The notes beneath the pieces were generated by a model, which searched no databases, was not told where the DNA came from, and worked only from the letters and a program-made list of their open reading frames with translations. A stretch of 11,705 bases of DNA from Acidobacteriaceae bacterium (lineage in GTDB: Bacteria > Acidobacteriota > Terriglobia > Terriglobales > Acidobacteriaceae): assembly GCA_030838305.1 (NCBI GenBank), contig JAUTWY010000293.1, positions 1 to 11,705 of the forward strand, written 5' to 3'. Positions 1 through 6,704 of this stretch are shown piece after piece; positions within the stretch are counted from its first letter, which is position 1, and the number at the start of each line of letters is the position of its first letter. Position numbers and translations under genes: made by a program.

Positions 1-1
1 T

Positions 2-274
2 TATTTTGTGGTTGACATGTTTGAGATGAAGGACGTGCAACGACTTGATACGCGTGACGATTCCGGCAAGCGCTCCGCCCAAATCCTTGTCGCGGTGGAA
101 GGGTGTGGAGTGGTAGAAGCGGCCGGCGCGGAGCCAGTTACATTAGCGAAAGGTGATGCGGTAGTAGTTCCGGCATCCGTCGGGAATTTCACCGTTCGCC
201 CGCAGTGGACGCTGGAATTCCTAAGGGCAAGAGTGCCCGGAGTCGCATTACCCGAACCGGAAACGCGAATGTAG
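2..274 (+). CDS. manA: Mannose-6-phosphate isomerase, class I (ManA), C-terminal part; 5' end outside the window
   Basis: The frame is open to the left edge (codons Tyr-Phe-Val before the GTG at 8), so this is the end of a longer protein, not an 88-residue gene. The visible part reads YFVVDMFEMKD and then an all-beta stretch with the pattern ILVAVEGCGVV...LAKGDAVVVPAS...FTV. This matches the C-terminal cupin barrel of type I phosphomannose isomerases, whose last segment typically carries a 'YF.v..fe' strand and a 'G.a..vPa' strand. The enzyme interconverts fructose-6-phosphate and mannose-6-phosphate in the cytoplasm, using zinc. The zinc ligands and active site lie upstream and cannot be checked. 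The mannose-1-phosphate guanylyltransferase begins 12 bases after its stop, which strongly supports the call. The alternative is another sugar-binding cupin; the neighbourhood argues against it. Confidence 0.78.
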   Translation, partial: YFVVDMFEMKDVQRLDTRDDSGKRSAQILVAVEGCGVVEAAGAEPVTLAKGDAVVVPASVGNFTVRPQWTLEFLRARVPGVALPEPETRM

Positions 275-286
275 TAACTAAAATCC

Positions 287-1396
287 TTGGCTAAGAATTC
301 AAATTTCGATCCTGTGATTCTCGCCGGCGGTCGCGGCACGCGTTTCTGGCCTTTGAGCCGAAAGAAGTGCGCCAAGCAGTTGCTTGCTCTTGATGGCAAG
401 CAGACCATGATGCAGCAGACAGTTGCGAGGCTGCTTCCGCTGGCTTCTCCGAAACAAATTTGGGTGATTAGCAACGAGGATCTTCGTTCTGCAATTCTGA
501 AACAACTTCCGAGGCTGCCAAGGGCACACGTGCTGGCCGAACCGATAGGGCGCAATACGGCGCCTGCCATCGGCTTGGCCGCTTTCCTTCTGTTGCGCGA
601 AAATCCGGCGGCGGTCATCGGAATGTTTCCGTCTGATCACGTGATCGCCGACGAAGAAAGTTATCGCGCGACCCTTGAGCGTGGTATAGAGATTGCAGCT
701 GCGGGAGAGAACATTGTGGTGCTGGGCATCCGGCCGAATCGCGCAGAAACTGGTTACGGCTACATTGAGGTGGGCAGCACATTTGGCGGCAATGCCCTGC
801 GAGTGTGCCGTTTCACTGAGAAGCCCAACCCCGAAAAGGCCGCCACCTTCGTTGCGGCAGGAAACTATTTCTGGAACAGCGGAATGTTTTTGTGGAGCGC
901 TCGCACCCTGGCGAATGCTCTGCGCGAGCATCTTCCCAGGACCGCCCCGATCCTTGAAGAGATTGCCGGCACTTTTGGCACGCGAAAGTTCGCCCACACC
1001 TTTGGGAAGCTATATCCGAAGTGCGAGAACATCAGCATCGACTATGCCGTGCTGGAGCCGCGCTCCGCAAAGGGCGAGCGTGCCAGCAACCTTTTCTGCC
1101 TTCCCGCGGATTTTGGATGGAACGACTTGGGATCGTGGACAGCCTTGCACGAGCATCAGACGGCGAAACGTAATCCATCCGAAGGCAACCTCATCAATGC
1201 CTCGGGCGTGTTTGTTCTGAATGCCCACGGCAATTATGTGCATGCGCCAGGAAAGTTTGTCGCGGCTGTGGGCGTGAGCGATCTGGTGGTGGTCGAAACA
1301 GAAGATGCGTTACTGATTACAACCCGGCAGCATGCACAAGACGTGGGCAAGGTGGTCAAGTATCTGGATGAGAAGAAGCTGCACAAACTAGTCTAA
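287..1396 (+). CDS. manC: Mannose-1-phosphate guanylyltransferase (GDP-mannose pyrophosphorylase), short form without isomerase domain
   Basis: Makes GDP-mannose from mannose-1-phosphate and GTP in the cytoplasm. The 369-residue protein is a nucleotidyltransferase throughout. The nucleotide-binding signature GGRGTRFWPLSRKKCAKQ is at residues 14-31, AEPIGRNTAPAIGLAA at 84-99, the metal-binding FPSDH at 114-118, RAETGYGYIE at 152-161, FTEKP at 176-180, NYFWNSGMF at 193-201 and DFGWNDLGSW from residue 275. It lacks the C-terminal cupin isomerase domain found in bifunctional AlgA/ManC proteins; that activity is supplied by the separate manA just upstream. The start is unusual: an in-frame TAA at 275-277 leaves only TTG 287, or GTG 314 just before the ILAGG strand. 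Neither has a clear Shine-Dalgarno site. I prefer TTG 287 because it keeps the first beta strand, and translation may be coupled to manA, which ends 12 bases before. Confidence 0.93.
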   Translation: MAKNSNFDPVILAGGRGTRFWPLSRKKCAKQLLALDGKQTMMQQTVARLLPLASPKQIWVISNEDLRSAILKQLPRLPRAHVLAEPIGRNTAPAIGLAAFLLLRENPAAVIGMFPSDHVIADEESYRATLERGIEIAAAGENIVVLGIRPNRAETGYGYIEVGSTFGGNALRVCRFTEKPNPEKAATFVAAGNYFWNSGMFLWSARTLANALREHLPRTAPILEEIAGTFGTRKFAHTFGKLYPKCENISIDYAVLEPRSAKGERASNLFCLPADFGWNDLGSWTALHEHQTAKRNPSEGNLINASGVFVLNAHGNYVHAPGKFVAAVGVSDLVVVETEDALLITTRQHAQDVGKVVKYLDEKKLHKLV

Positions 1397-1402
1397 GAAC
1401 GT

Positions 1403-1472
1403 GGTCAGTGGCTAGTGCCGAGTGGTCCGTAAACCGCGATCGTACTGATCACTGGACTGATCACTGACTACC
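1403..1472. repeat. Inverted-heptad repeat element A between manC and the phosphohexomutase
   Basis: The left arm (1403-1430) is four diverged 7-base units: GGTCAGT, GGCTAGT, GCCGAGT and GGTCCGT. A loop starting AAACCG follows (1431-1443). The right arm (1444-1472) carries the opposite orientation, including ACTGATCACTG twice (1444-1454 and 1456-1466). RNA from either strand could fold into an imperfect long hairpin. The left arm and loop match element B at 10100-10133 in 27 of 34 positions. The element begins 6 bases after the manC stop and ends 8 bases before the next ATG, so it occupies nearly the whole gap. Its function is unknown; transcript processing, attenuation or protein binding are all possible. 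Confidence 0.8.
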
Positions 1473-1480
1473 GAATTCCC

Positions 1481-2902
1481 ATGGCGCAAGAAATCAAATT
1501 CGGAACCGACGGCTGGCGCGGCATTATTTCCGATGACTTCACGTTCGACAATGTGCGGCGCGTGGCCGGAGCGATCGCTTCCTACGTTGTTAAGTACGAG
1601 GACGCCCAGCGCGGAGTGTTTGTCGGTTATGACACGCGTTTCGCTTCGCAGCGCGCGGCACAAGCGGTGGCGGAAGTAGTTGCCGCGGCCGGCATTCCGG
1701 TGAAGCTGGCGAATGATTACACGCCGACGCCGGCAGTGTCCTATGCCGTGAAAATGAATGGCGCAGCCGGCGGAGTGATGGTTACTTCCAGCCACAATCC
1801 GTGGAACTGGAATGGAGTTAAGTTCAAAGGGAAATTTGGCGGCTCTGCAACTCCGGCCATCATGAAGAAAGTGGAGGAGGAGTTGCGAGCGGGAGCGATG
1901 CCGCAAGGAGCGCAAGCAGCGGTCGAGGAGGTCGACCTGAAGACGCCGTACATCGCTGCCGTTTGCCGATTCGCCGACATGGATTTGATCGGCCAAGCCA
2001 AGTTCAAGGTTGCGGTCGACTCGATGTACGGGTCCGGCCGTGGAATTCTTGCAGGAATCTTTCGTGATCGCGGAGTACAGCACGTCAGCATCCGGCAGGA
2101 AGTGAATCCCCTTTTCCCTGGAATTAATCCCGAGCCCATCGAGCCGCACATCGCTCTGCTGCAGGAGACAGTTGTCCGCGAGAAGTGCGACGCTGGGCTG
2201 GCGACCGACGGCGATGCTGACCGCATTGGGGCGGTCGCCGAAGATGGAACTTTCGTGGACTCGCACAAGATTTTCTGCGTGCTGCTGCGCTGGTTGCTGG
2301 AGCGCAAGAGGTGGTCCGGAGACGTGGTGCGCGCCTTTAACACCACCCGCATGCTGGATCGCATCGCCGCCAAACACGGCCGCAGACTTTACGAAACGCC
2401 GATCGGATTCAAGTACACCGCGGATTTGATGATGGAACACGACATCCTGATCGGCGGCGAGGAGTCGGGGGGCATTGGCTACTCGCGCTTTTTGCCGGAG
2501 CGGGATGGAGTGCTGAATTGCCTGCTGCTGGCCAACGTGATGGCGGAGGAAGGCAAGCCGCTTGGCCAACTGGTCGCGGATCTGCAACGCGAGTTTGGGC
2601 CCCACTATTATGGGCGGCGCGATCTGCACATTCCAGAGGAGATGAAGCAGAGCGCGATTCAGCGGGCTCGAGCTGAACGCACCCAGAAACTTGGGCGATA
2701 TCGGGTCGTAAAAAAAGAAAATCTTGATGGCATCAAGTTTTTCCTCGATGCGCCGACGAATGGCAACGGAGCGGAAGCCTGGATCTTGTTCCGTGCTTCG
2801 GGAACGGAGCCGCTGCTGCGGGCTTACGCGGAGGCTGCGTCCCCGGAGTTGGTGAGCGAAATCCTGACCGCCGCGGAAAGTTTTGTTAGAAGCGGGGAGT
2901 AG
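1481..2902 (+). CDS. Alpha-D-phosphohexomutase (phosphomannomutase/phosphoglucomutase)
   Basis: The 473-residue protein has all four motifs of the alpha-D-phosphohexomutase superfamily, in order. It opens with FGTDGWRG (7-14). The catalytic phosphoserine loop is TSSHNP with Ser104 as the phosphorylated residue. The magnesium loop is DGDADR with Asp243, Asp245 and Asp247. The sugar-binding loop is GGEESGG (325-331), and the phosphate-binding loop is RASGTEP (438-444). Its position after manA and manC makes conversion of mannose-6-phosphate to mannose-1-phosphate the most likely job, completing GDP-mannose synthesis. Substrate choice in this family cannot be read reliably from motifs, so glucose-phosphate mutase activity remains possible and I give no gene symbol. 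The ATG at 1481 sits 8 bases after repeat element A and has no visible Shine-Dalgarno sequence. Confidence 0.9.
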   Translation: MAQEIKFGTDGWRGIISDDFTFDNVRRVAGAIASYVVKYEDAQRGVFVGYDTRFASQRAAQAVAEVVAAAGIPVKLANDYTPTPAVSYAVKMNGAAGGVMVTSSHNPWNWNGVKFKGKFGGSATPAIMKKVEEELRAGAMPQGAQAAVEEVDLKTPYIAAVCRFADMDLIGQAKFKVAVDSMYGSGRGILAGIFRDRGVQHVSIRQEVNPLFPGINPEPIEPHIALLQETVVREKCDAGLATDGDADRIGAVAEDGTFVDSHKIFCVLLRWLLERKRWSGDVVRAFNTTRMLDRIAAKHGRRLYETPIGFKYTADLMMEHDILIGGEESGGIGYSRFLPERDGVLNCLLLANVMAEEGKPLGQLVADLQREFGPHYYGRRDLHIPEEMKQSAIQRARAERTQKLGRYRVVKKENLDGIKFFLDAPTNGNGAEAWILFRASGTEPLLRAYAEAASPELVSEILTAAESFVRSGE

Positions 2903-2949
2903 CGGACTCTCACCTTCCGAAAACTGCACATTTGCCGGGCCGGGAGTGC

Positions 2950-2955
2950 GATACT
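2950..2955 (+). promoter_or_regulatory. Possible extended -10 box just upstream of the M48 protease start
   Basis: GATACT is preceded by TGC, an extended -10 (TGn) arrangement. It ends 11 bases before the ATG at 2967, so the transcript would have almost no leader. No good -35 is seen at 16-18 bases. No Shine-Dalgarno sequence precedes the ATG, which fits leaderless or near-leaderless expression. Confidence 0.35.
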
Positions 2956-2966
2956 TCTAACTGCGC

Positions 2967-4124
2967 ATGACTTTCGCCGGAAGCCCAACTTCGCCCGCGG
3001 ACGATTCGCCTGAGGCGCGCCGCTACAACAAGATTCACCGCTGGCTGGGGATCGCCGACTTCGTTGTTGGGTCAGCTTTTCTGGTGCTACTGCTGGTCAC
3101 CGGCTGGTCCGGTTGGTTGCGCGACGTTGCCTTACGCCGCGGATTCCAGAATTACACGCTTGCCGTGTTTCTGTATCTGTTCTTCCTGCTCCTGATCGGC
3201 AAGGCGCTGGGCTTCGGCCTGGACTACTACGGATTCCAGCTGGAGCGAAAGTTTCATCTGTCCACACAAAGAGTGCGCTCCTGGCTCTGGGATGAAGCGA
3301 AGGGTTTCTTTGTCGGCCTGGTGCTGGCGGGGATCGTGACCGAGTTGCTGTATTTCATGATTCGCGAGTCTCCGCAGCATTGGTGGGTCATCACCTGGGT
3401 ATTATTCATGGGACTATTCATCCTCATGGCCCAGCTCGCTCCGGTATTGCTGTTCCCGATCTTCTACAAATTCGAACCGCTGGACAACGAAGACCTGCGG
3501 CGCCGACTGGTGGTGCTGAGCGAACACGCGGGCACGCGCGTGCGGGGAGTCTATCGCTGGAAGCTCTCGGAAAAAAGCAAGAAAGCAAATGCGGCCCTCA
3601 CCGGACTCGGCGGCACGCGGCGGATCATCTTGGCCGATACCTTGCTGGACAATTATGCTCCCGAGGAAATCGAGGCAGTCTTGGCGCATGAACTCGGTCA
3701 TCATGTTCATCGGCATATTTTTAAGAGTATTTTGGTGCAGGCGGCAACGACTTTGTTTGGCTTCTGGGCGGCGAACTGGGTGCTTCACTATGGGGTCGAC
3801 CGTCGTATGTTCGAGGAGCTTTCCGATTTTGCCAATCTGCCGTTGCTGGCGATTACGGCGACTGTGCTTTCTCTCGTGCTGATGCCGGCTCTGAATGCGT
3901 ACTCTCGCTATAACGAGCGGCAGGCCGACCGCTACGCTTTTGAATCCATCGCCAGCGTGGAACCGTTTATTACTTCGATGAACAAGCTGGCGCAGCAGAA
4001 TCTAGCGGAACGCACACCTTCGAAGTGGGTGGAAGTGTTGTTCCACTCGCACCCGGCAATCTCGAAACGCGTAGCGGCCGCGGAGGCGTGGAGCCGCGCC
4101 CAGAGCGCAGGTCCCCAAGTTTAG
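2967..4124 (+). CDS. Integral membrane zinc metalloprotease, M48 family (Ste24/CAAX prenyl protease 1-like)
   Basis: A 385-residue membrane protease. The hydrophobic segments are roughly 29-47, 63-85, 113-132, 139-166, 253-274 and 291-311, matching the M48 N-terminal membrane domain plus helices around the catalytic core. The zinc site is HELGHH (His241, Glu242, His245), with the third ligand Glu317 in NERQADRYAF. ANAALTGLGGTRRIILADTLL-type core strands precede the zinc helix, and the C-terminal FHSHPAISKRV motif (359-369) is typical of Ste24 proteins. Eukaryotic relatives trim prenylated CAAX proteins. Bacterial members are thought to act in membrane-protein quality control or general proteolysis, so the eukaryotic name should not be taken literally. 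It stands 64 bases after the phosphohexomutase and has no functional link to that gene that I can see. The start at 2967 follows a near-start -10 box. Confidence 0.9.
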   Translation: MTFAGSPTSPADDSPEARRYNKIHRWLGIADFVVGSAFLVLLLVTGWSGWLRDVALRRGFQNYTLAVFLYLFFLLLIGKALGFGLDYYGFQLERKFHLSTQRVRSWLWDEAKGFFVGLVLAGIVTELLYFMIRESPQHWWVITWVLFMGLFILMAQLAPVLLFPIFYKFEPLDNEDLRRRLVVLSEHAGTRVRGVYRWKLSEKSKKANAALTGLGGTRRIILADTLLDNYAPEEIEAVLAHELGHHVHRHIFKSILVQAATTLFGFWAANWVLHYGVDRRMFEELSDFANLPLLAITATVLSLVLMPALNAYSRYNERQADRYAFESIASVEPFITSMNKLAQQNLAERTPSKWVEVLFHSHPAISKRVAAAEAWSRAQSAGPQV

Positions 4125-4170
4125 AGGCAGACTCTTGTTTTGTTCGGTAGAATCCTGCCCTGTTGGTTAT

Positions 4171-4177
4171 GGAAGGA
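4171..4177 (+). promoter_or_regulatory. Shine-Dalgarno site that fixes the amidohydrolase start
   Basis: GGAAGGA lies 5 bases before the ATG at 4183 and is one of the few clear ribosome-binding sites in the window. It places the start at the beginning of the signal peptide and not at the earlier in-frame TTG at 4135. Confidence 0.7.
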
Positions 4178-4182
4178 ACGCC

Positions 4183-5634
4183 ATGCGCAAACTGGTCCTG
4201 GGCATTTTTTGGATGCTGATTTGTTGTGTCGCGGTGGGGGCCCAAACTCTCTCGCCTGAGGTGCGCGCCTTTGTGAAAGTCGACGCGCCCAGAGTGGCCC
4301 TTACCCATGTGCGCGTGATTGACGGCACCGGTGCGGCCGCGCGGGAAGACCAAACCGTTGTGATCTCCAAAGGAAAGATTGAGTCCGTTTCCGATACAGC
4401 GTCGGCCACCGTTCCGAAAGATGCCCAGGTGCTCGACCTGCATGGCTACACTGTGATCCCTGGCCTGGTCGGCATGCATGATCACATGTTCTATCCGGTG
4501 GGAAATGTAGTGTTCGGCGAGATGGCGTTTAGTTTCCCGCGACTCTACCTCGCGGGGGGAGTCACGACGATCCGCACCACCGGGTCCCTAGAACCGTATA
4601 CCGATCTCGAGATCAAGAAAAAGATTGACGCTGGCGGCATGCCGGGGCCGAAGATTCACGTGACTGGACCTTATCTTGAAGGTGCGGGCAGTTGGGCTCT
4701 GCAGTTGCACCAGCTCAATGGGCCTGAGGACACCACGAAGACCGTAAATTTCTGGCTGGATCAGGGAGTCGACAATTTCAAGGCCTACATGTTCATTACT
4801 CCGGCGGAACTTGCGGCCGCGGTGACGGCAGCTCATAAGCGTGGCGCCAAAGTTACTGGACATCTGTGCTCGATCGGCTTTCGCGAGGCTGCGGCGCTGG
4901 GGATCGACAACCTCGAGCATGGCCTGCTCGTGGATACTGAATTTCAACCGGGGAAAAAACCGGCTGAGTGTCCGGAGGATCCAGAAAATCCTGTTCTCAT
5001 CTCCAAGCTGGACGTGAACGCAGGACCGCTGCATGAGATGATTTTGGACCTGGTCAAGCACCACGTCGCGGTCACCTCGACACTGCCAGTATTTGAGATG
5101 GGAAGTTTTCCGGACCGGCCGACGATGCAGAAGCGCGTGCTTGATGCGTTATCGCCGGACGCTCGCAGCGCGGTGCTGGAGAGGAGGGTCCGGTCCAGCG
5201 ACGCTAGCGCGATCCGCCACGAGTACGGCAGTGAGGTTTCGCCCTGGCCGGCGGCGTTTAAGAAGGAAATGGAATTCGAACGTGCCTTCGCGCAAGCCGG
5301 AGGTTTGCTGCTGGCAGGTTTGGATCCGACCGGCATGGGAGGCGTGATCGCCGGCTTCGGCGATCAACGCGAGGTGGAGTTGCTGGTAGAAGCGGGCTTC
5401 ACGCCGGTTGAAGCGATCCACATTGCCACTTTCAACGGCGCTCAATATCTTGGGGAGGCTGACAAGATCGGGACGATTGCTCCCGGCAAGCTGGCGGACT
5501 TGGTGGTGATCAAAGGCGATCCGGCGAAAAAGATTGAAGACATCGAGAACGTTGAGACCGTATTCAAAGACGGAGTTGGCTACGATTCGGCGAAGCTGAT
5601 TGAGTCGGTGCGCGGCGTGGTTGGGAGCCGGTAA
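4183..5634 (+). CDS. Secreted amidohydrolase-family enzyme (imidazolonepropionase/prolidase-like metal hydrolase)
   Basis: A 483-residue protein that begins with a signal peptide: MRKLVLGIFW..., a hydrophobic core, and a likely cut after VGA before QTLS. It is therefore probably periplasmic. The mature part has the small beta domain of the amidohydrolase superfamily (LTHVRVIDGTG) and then a TIM barrel with the metal-site residues in order: HDH (His99, His101), Lys200 in NFKAY as the likely carboxylated bridging lysine, His227 in TGHLC, His246 in LEHG and Asp381 in GLDPTG. The C-terminal IGTIAPGKLADLVVIKGDP is the usual closing segment of the family. The substrate cannot be told; relatives include dipeptidases acting on proline or other dipeptides, and imidazolonepropionase-like enzymes. 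The start follows the GGAAGGA site. A TAGAAT hexamer at 4148-4153 could be its -10, but I see no convincing -35. The signal peptide has no twin arginine, so Sec export is expected. Confidence 0.87.
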   Translation: MRKLVLGIFWMLICCVAVGAQTLSPEVRAFVKVDAPRVALTHVRVIDGTGAAAREDQTVVISKGKIESVSDTASATVPKDAQVLDLHGYTVIPGLVGMHDHMFYPVGNVVFGEMAFSFPRLYLAGGVTTIRTTGSLEPYTDLEIKKKIDAGGMPGPKIHVTGPYLEGAGSWALQLHQLNGPEDTTKTVNFWLDQGVDNFKAYMFITPAELAAAVTAAHKRGAKVTGHLCSIGFREAAALGIDNLEHGLLVDTEFQPGKKPAECPEDPENPVLISKLDVNAGPLHEMILDLVKHHVAVTSTLPVFEMGSFPDRPTMQKRVLDALSPDARSAVLERRVRSSDASAIRHEYGSEVSPWPAAFKKEMEFERAFAQAGGLLLAGLDPTGMGGVIAGFGDQREVELLVEAGFTPVEAIHIATFNGAQYLGEADKIGTIAPGKLADLVVIKGDPAKKIEDIENVETVFKDGVGYDSAKLIESVRGVVGSR

Positions 5635-5651
5635 ACCGCTTCCGCTACAAT
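5621..5651 (+). promoter_or_regulatory. Candidate promoter for maf with a near-leaderless transcript
   Basis: TACAAT (5646-5651) matches the -10 consensus in 5 of 6 positions, and TTGGGA (5621-5626) could be a weak -35 at a long 19-base spacing. Only 9 bases separate the -10 from the maf ATG at 5661, so transcription would start at or within a few bases of the start codon. No Shine-Dalgarno sequence is present. The -35 overlaps the last codons of the amidohydrolase gene. Confidence 0.42.
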
Positions 5652-5660
5652 TCAGATCGC

Positions 5661-6251
5661 ATGATCGTTCTCGCCTCTGCCTCACCGCGGCGTCAGGAGT
5701 TACTGCGCAACGCAGGCATACCGTTTCGTGTGCAGCCGGCCGATATCAACGAAACGCCGCTCGCGGGAGAGTCACCGCGCCATTGCGCCGAGCGATTGGC
5801 GCGGGAAAAAGCGTTGGCGGTTTCTCAAAGCCGGCCGCAGGACTATGTTCTAGGCGCGGACACAATCGTCGTAGTCGATGACGCCATTCTCGGCAAACCC
5901 CGCGATCCAGACGATGCTGCCCGGATGTTGCGGCTGTTATCGGGGCGTATGCATGCAGTGATTACGGGAGTGTGCCTGGTTGGTAAAAAAGTGGCCAGCA
6001 GCACGGGAAGAACTGAAGATCCGGGATTGAGAACTGCTTCCCAGACTACGCTCGTCACGATGCGCGCCCTATCCGACGATGAGATCCGCGGCTACGTTGC
6101 GAGTGGGGAGCCGATGGATAAGGCGGGTGCGTATGCGATCCAAGGGATCGCCTCACGGTGGATTCCGCGCATCGAAGGCGATTACAGCAATGTGGTGGGC
6201 TTGCCGGTGGCGCTGGTATACGCCATGTTGCGTGAGAGTGGAGCGATCTAA
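5661..6251 (+). CDS. maf: Maf family nucleoside triphosphate pyrophosphatase, probably dTTP/UTP type
   Basis: A cytoplasmic 196-residue enzyme that hydrolyses non-canonical or modified nucleoside triphosphates to the monophosphate and pyrophosphate. The Maf fold is shown by ASASPRRQELL (residues 5-15, phosphate loop), VLGADTIVVVDD with the catalytic GADT, GKPRDPDDA, LSGRMHAVITGV, and the C-terminal DKAGAYAIQG followed by IEGDYSNVVGLP. The DKAG.Y.IQG form is the one seen in the YhdE/MafA (dTTP/UTP) subgroup, so that specificity is inferred. The length is close to the family norm of about 190-200. The gene starts 26 bases after the amidohydrolase stop and probably has its own promoter (TACAAT at 5646). 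It is convergent with tatA; the 65-base gap between them shows no convincing terminator hairpin. Confidence 0.93.
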   Translation: MIVLASASPRRQELLRNAGIPFRVQPADINETPLAGESPRHCAERLAREKALAVSQSRPQDYVLGADTIVVVDDAILGKPRDPDDAARMLRLLSGRMHAVITGVCLVGKKVASSTGRTEDPGLRTASQTTLVTMRALSDDEIRGYVASGEPMDKAGAYAIQGIASRWIPRIEGDYSNVVGLPVALVYAMLRESGAI

Positions 6252-6316
6252 AATGTCGGGTTGATAGGAAACCTACTGGCGCGGGTCAAGAAGAGGTCCG
6301 GGGTAAACAGCGAAGG

Positions 6317-6505
6317 CTAGGATTTCTTTTCTTCTTCCGTCTTTTCTTTCTTGGGTTCTTCCCCTTCCTTCATCGAGGCCTTGAAGTTACGGATGCCTTC
6401 GCCCAAGCCCTTGCCTAGTGCGGAAAACTTGCTGGTGCCGAAGATCAGAAGAATGATCCCGATGATCAATATCAGATGCAACGGCTGAAAAAGACCTTCG
6501 CCCAT
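6317..6505 (-). CDS. tatA: Sec-independent protein translocase protein TatA
   Basis: A 62-residue protein with the complete TatA plan. It has a short N-terminus, one membrane helix (LHLILIIGIILLIFGTSK, about 9-26) followed by the Phe-Ser-Ala-Leu-Gly-Lys hinge, an amphipathic helix (LGKGLGEGIRNFKASM) and a charged Glu/Lys-rich tail. TatA multimers form the pore through which TatBC-bound folded proteins with twin-arginine signals cross the inner membrane. No tatC or tatB lies beside it, so these must be elsewhere. The start ATG (6505) is preceded on the - strand by GGAGG (6510-6514) at 4 bases. The gene appears monocistronic, with its own promoter in the spacer it shares with the methyltransferase. 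TatE or TatB are alternatives; the short length and hinge favour TatA. Confidence 0.92.
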   Translation of the reverse strand: MGEGLFQPLHLILIIGIILLIFGTSKFSALGKGLGEGIRNFKASMKEGEEPKKEKTEEEKKS

Positions 6506-6568
6506 ATGTCCTCCGGGGTTTCGTCCGCGCTTCCAGCAAACCTGGCGGTGGCCGAACTCCCTGCGAAA

Positions 6569-6597
6569 AGTCTAGGCTTTACGAACCCGGGAGTCAA
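6569..6597 (-). promoter_or_regulatory. Sigma70-type promoter for tatA
   Basis: Read on the - strand: TTGACT (-35, 6597-6592), exactly 17 bases, then TAGACT (-10, 6574-6569). These match the consensus in 5 of 6 and 4 of 6 positions. Transcription would begin near 6562, giving a leader of about 57 bases that contains the GGAGG ribosome-binding site of tatA. Confidence 0.55.
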
Positions 6598-6694
6598 AAA
6601 TGCGTCGCACCTGGAATTCTCCCTCTTGCATCTGAAATTCCATGACGCTCACCAAGCGAGCCTGGTTAAGTCTATCTTTGAGGCCCAGGTATCT

Positions 6695-6699
6695 GGAGG
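6695..6699 (+). promoter_or_regulatory. Shine-Dalgarno site that fixes the GTG start of the methyltransferase
   Basis: GGAGG stands 5 bases before GTG 6705, which opens a classic signal peptide. The longer in-frame ATG at 6642 has no such site and would bury the signal sequence behind 21 residues. Confidence 0.7.
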
Positions 6700-6704
6700 C
6701 TTCT

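Noticed and set aside
1412..2929. A 505-codon open frame on the - strand opposite the phosphohexomutase
   Set aside because: It is entirely antisense to a gene with all family motifs, has no recognisable domain, is rich in Arg/His/Ser as expected of shadow frames in GC-rich DNA, and has no ribosome-binding site.
4183..4260. Tat export of the amidohydrolase, suggested by the nearby tatA
   Set aside because: The signal peptide has a single Arg-Lys pair and no twin-arginine motif.
6252..6316. Bidirectional terminator between maf and tatA
   Set aside because: Only a 4-base stem (TAGG-AAA-CCTA) is seen, with no T-run; too weak to call.
6642..6704. Earlier ATG start for the methyltransferase
   Set aside because: No ribosome-binding site, and it would put 21 residues before a normal signal peptide; GTG 6705 has GGAGG at good spacing.
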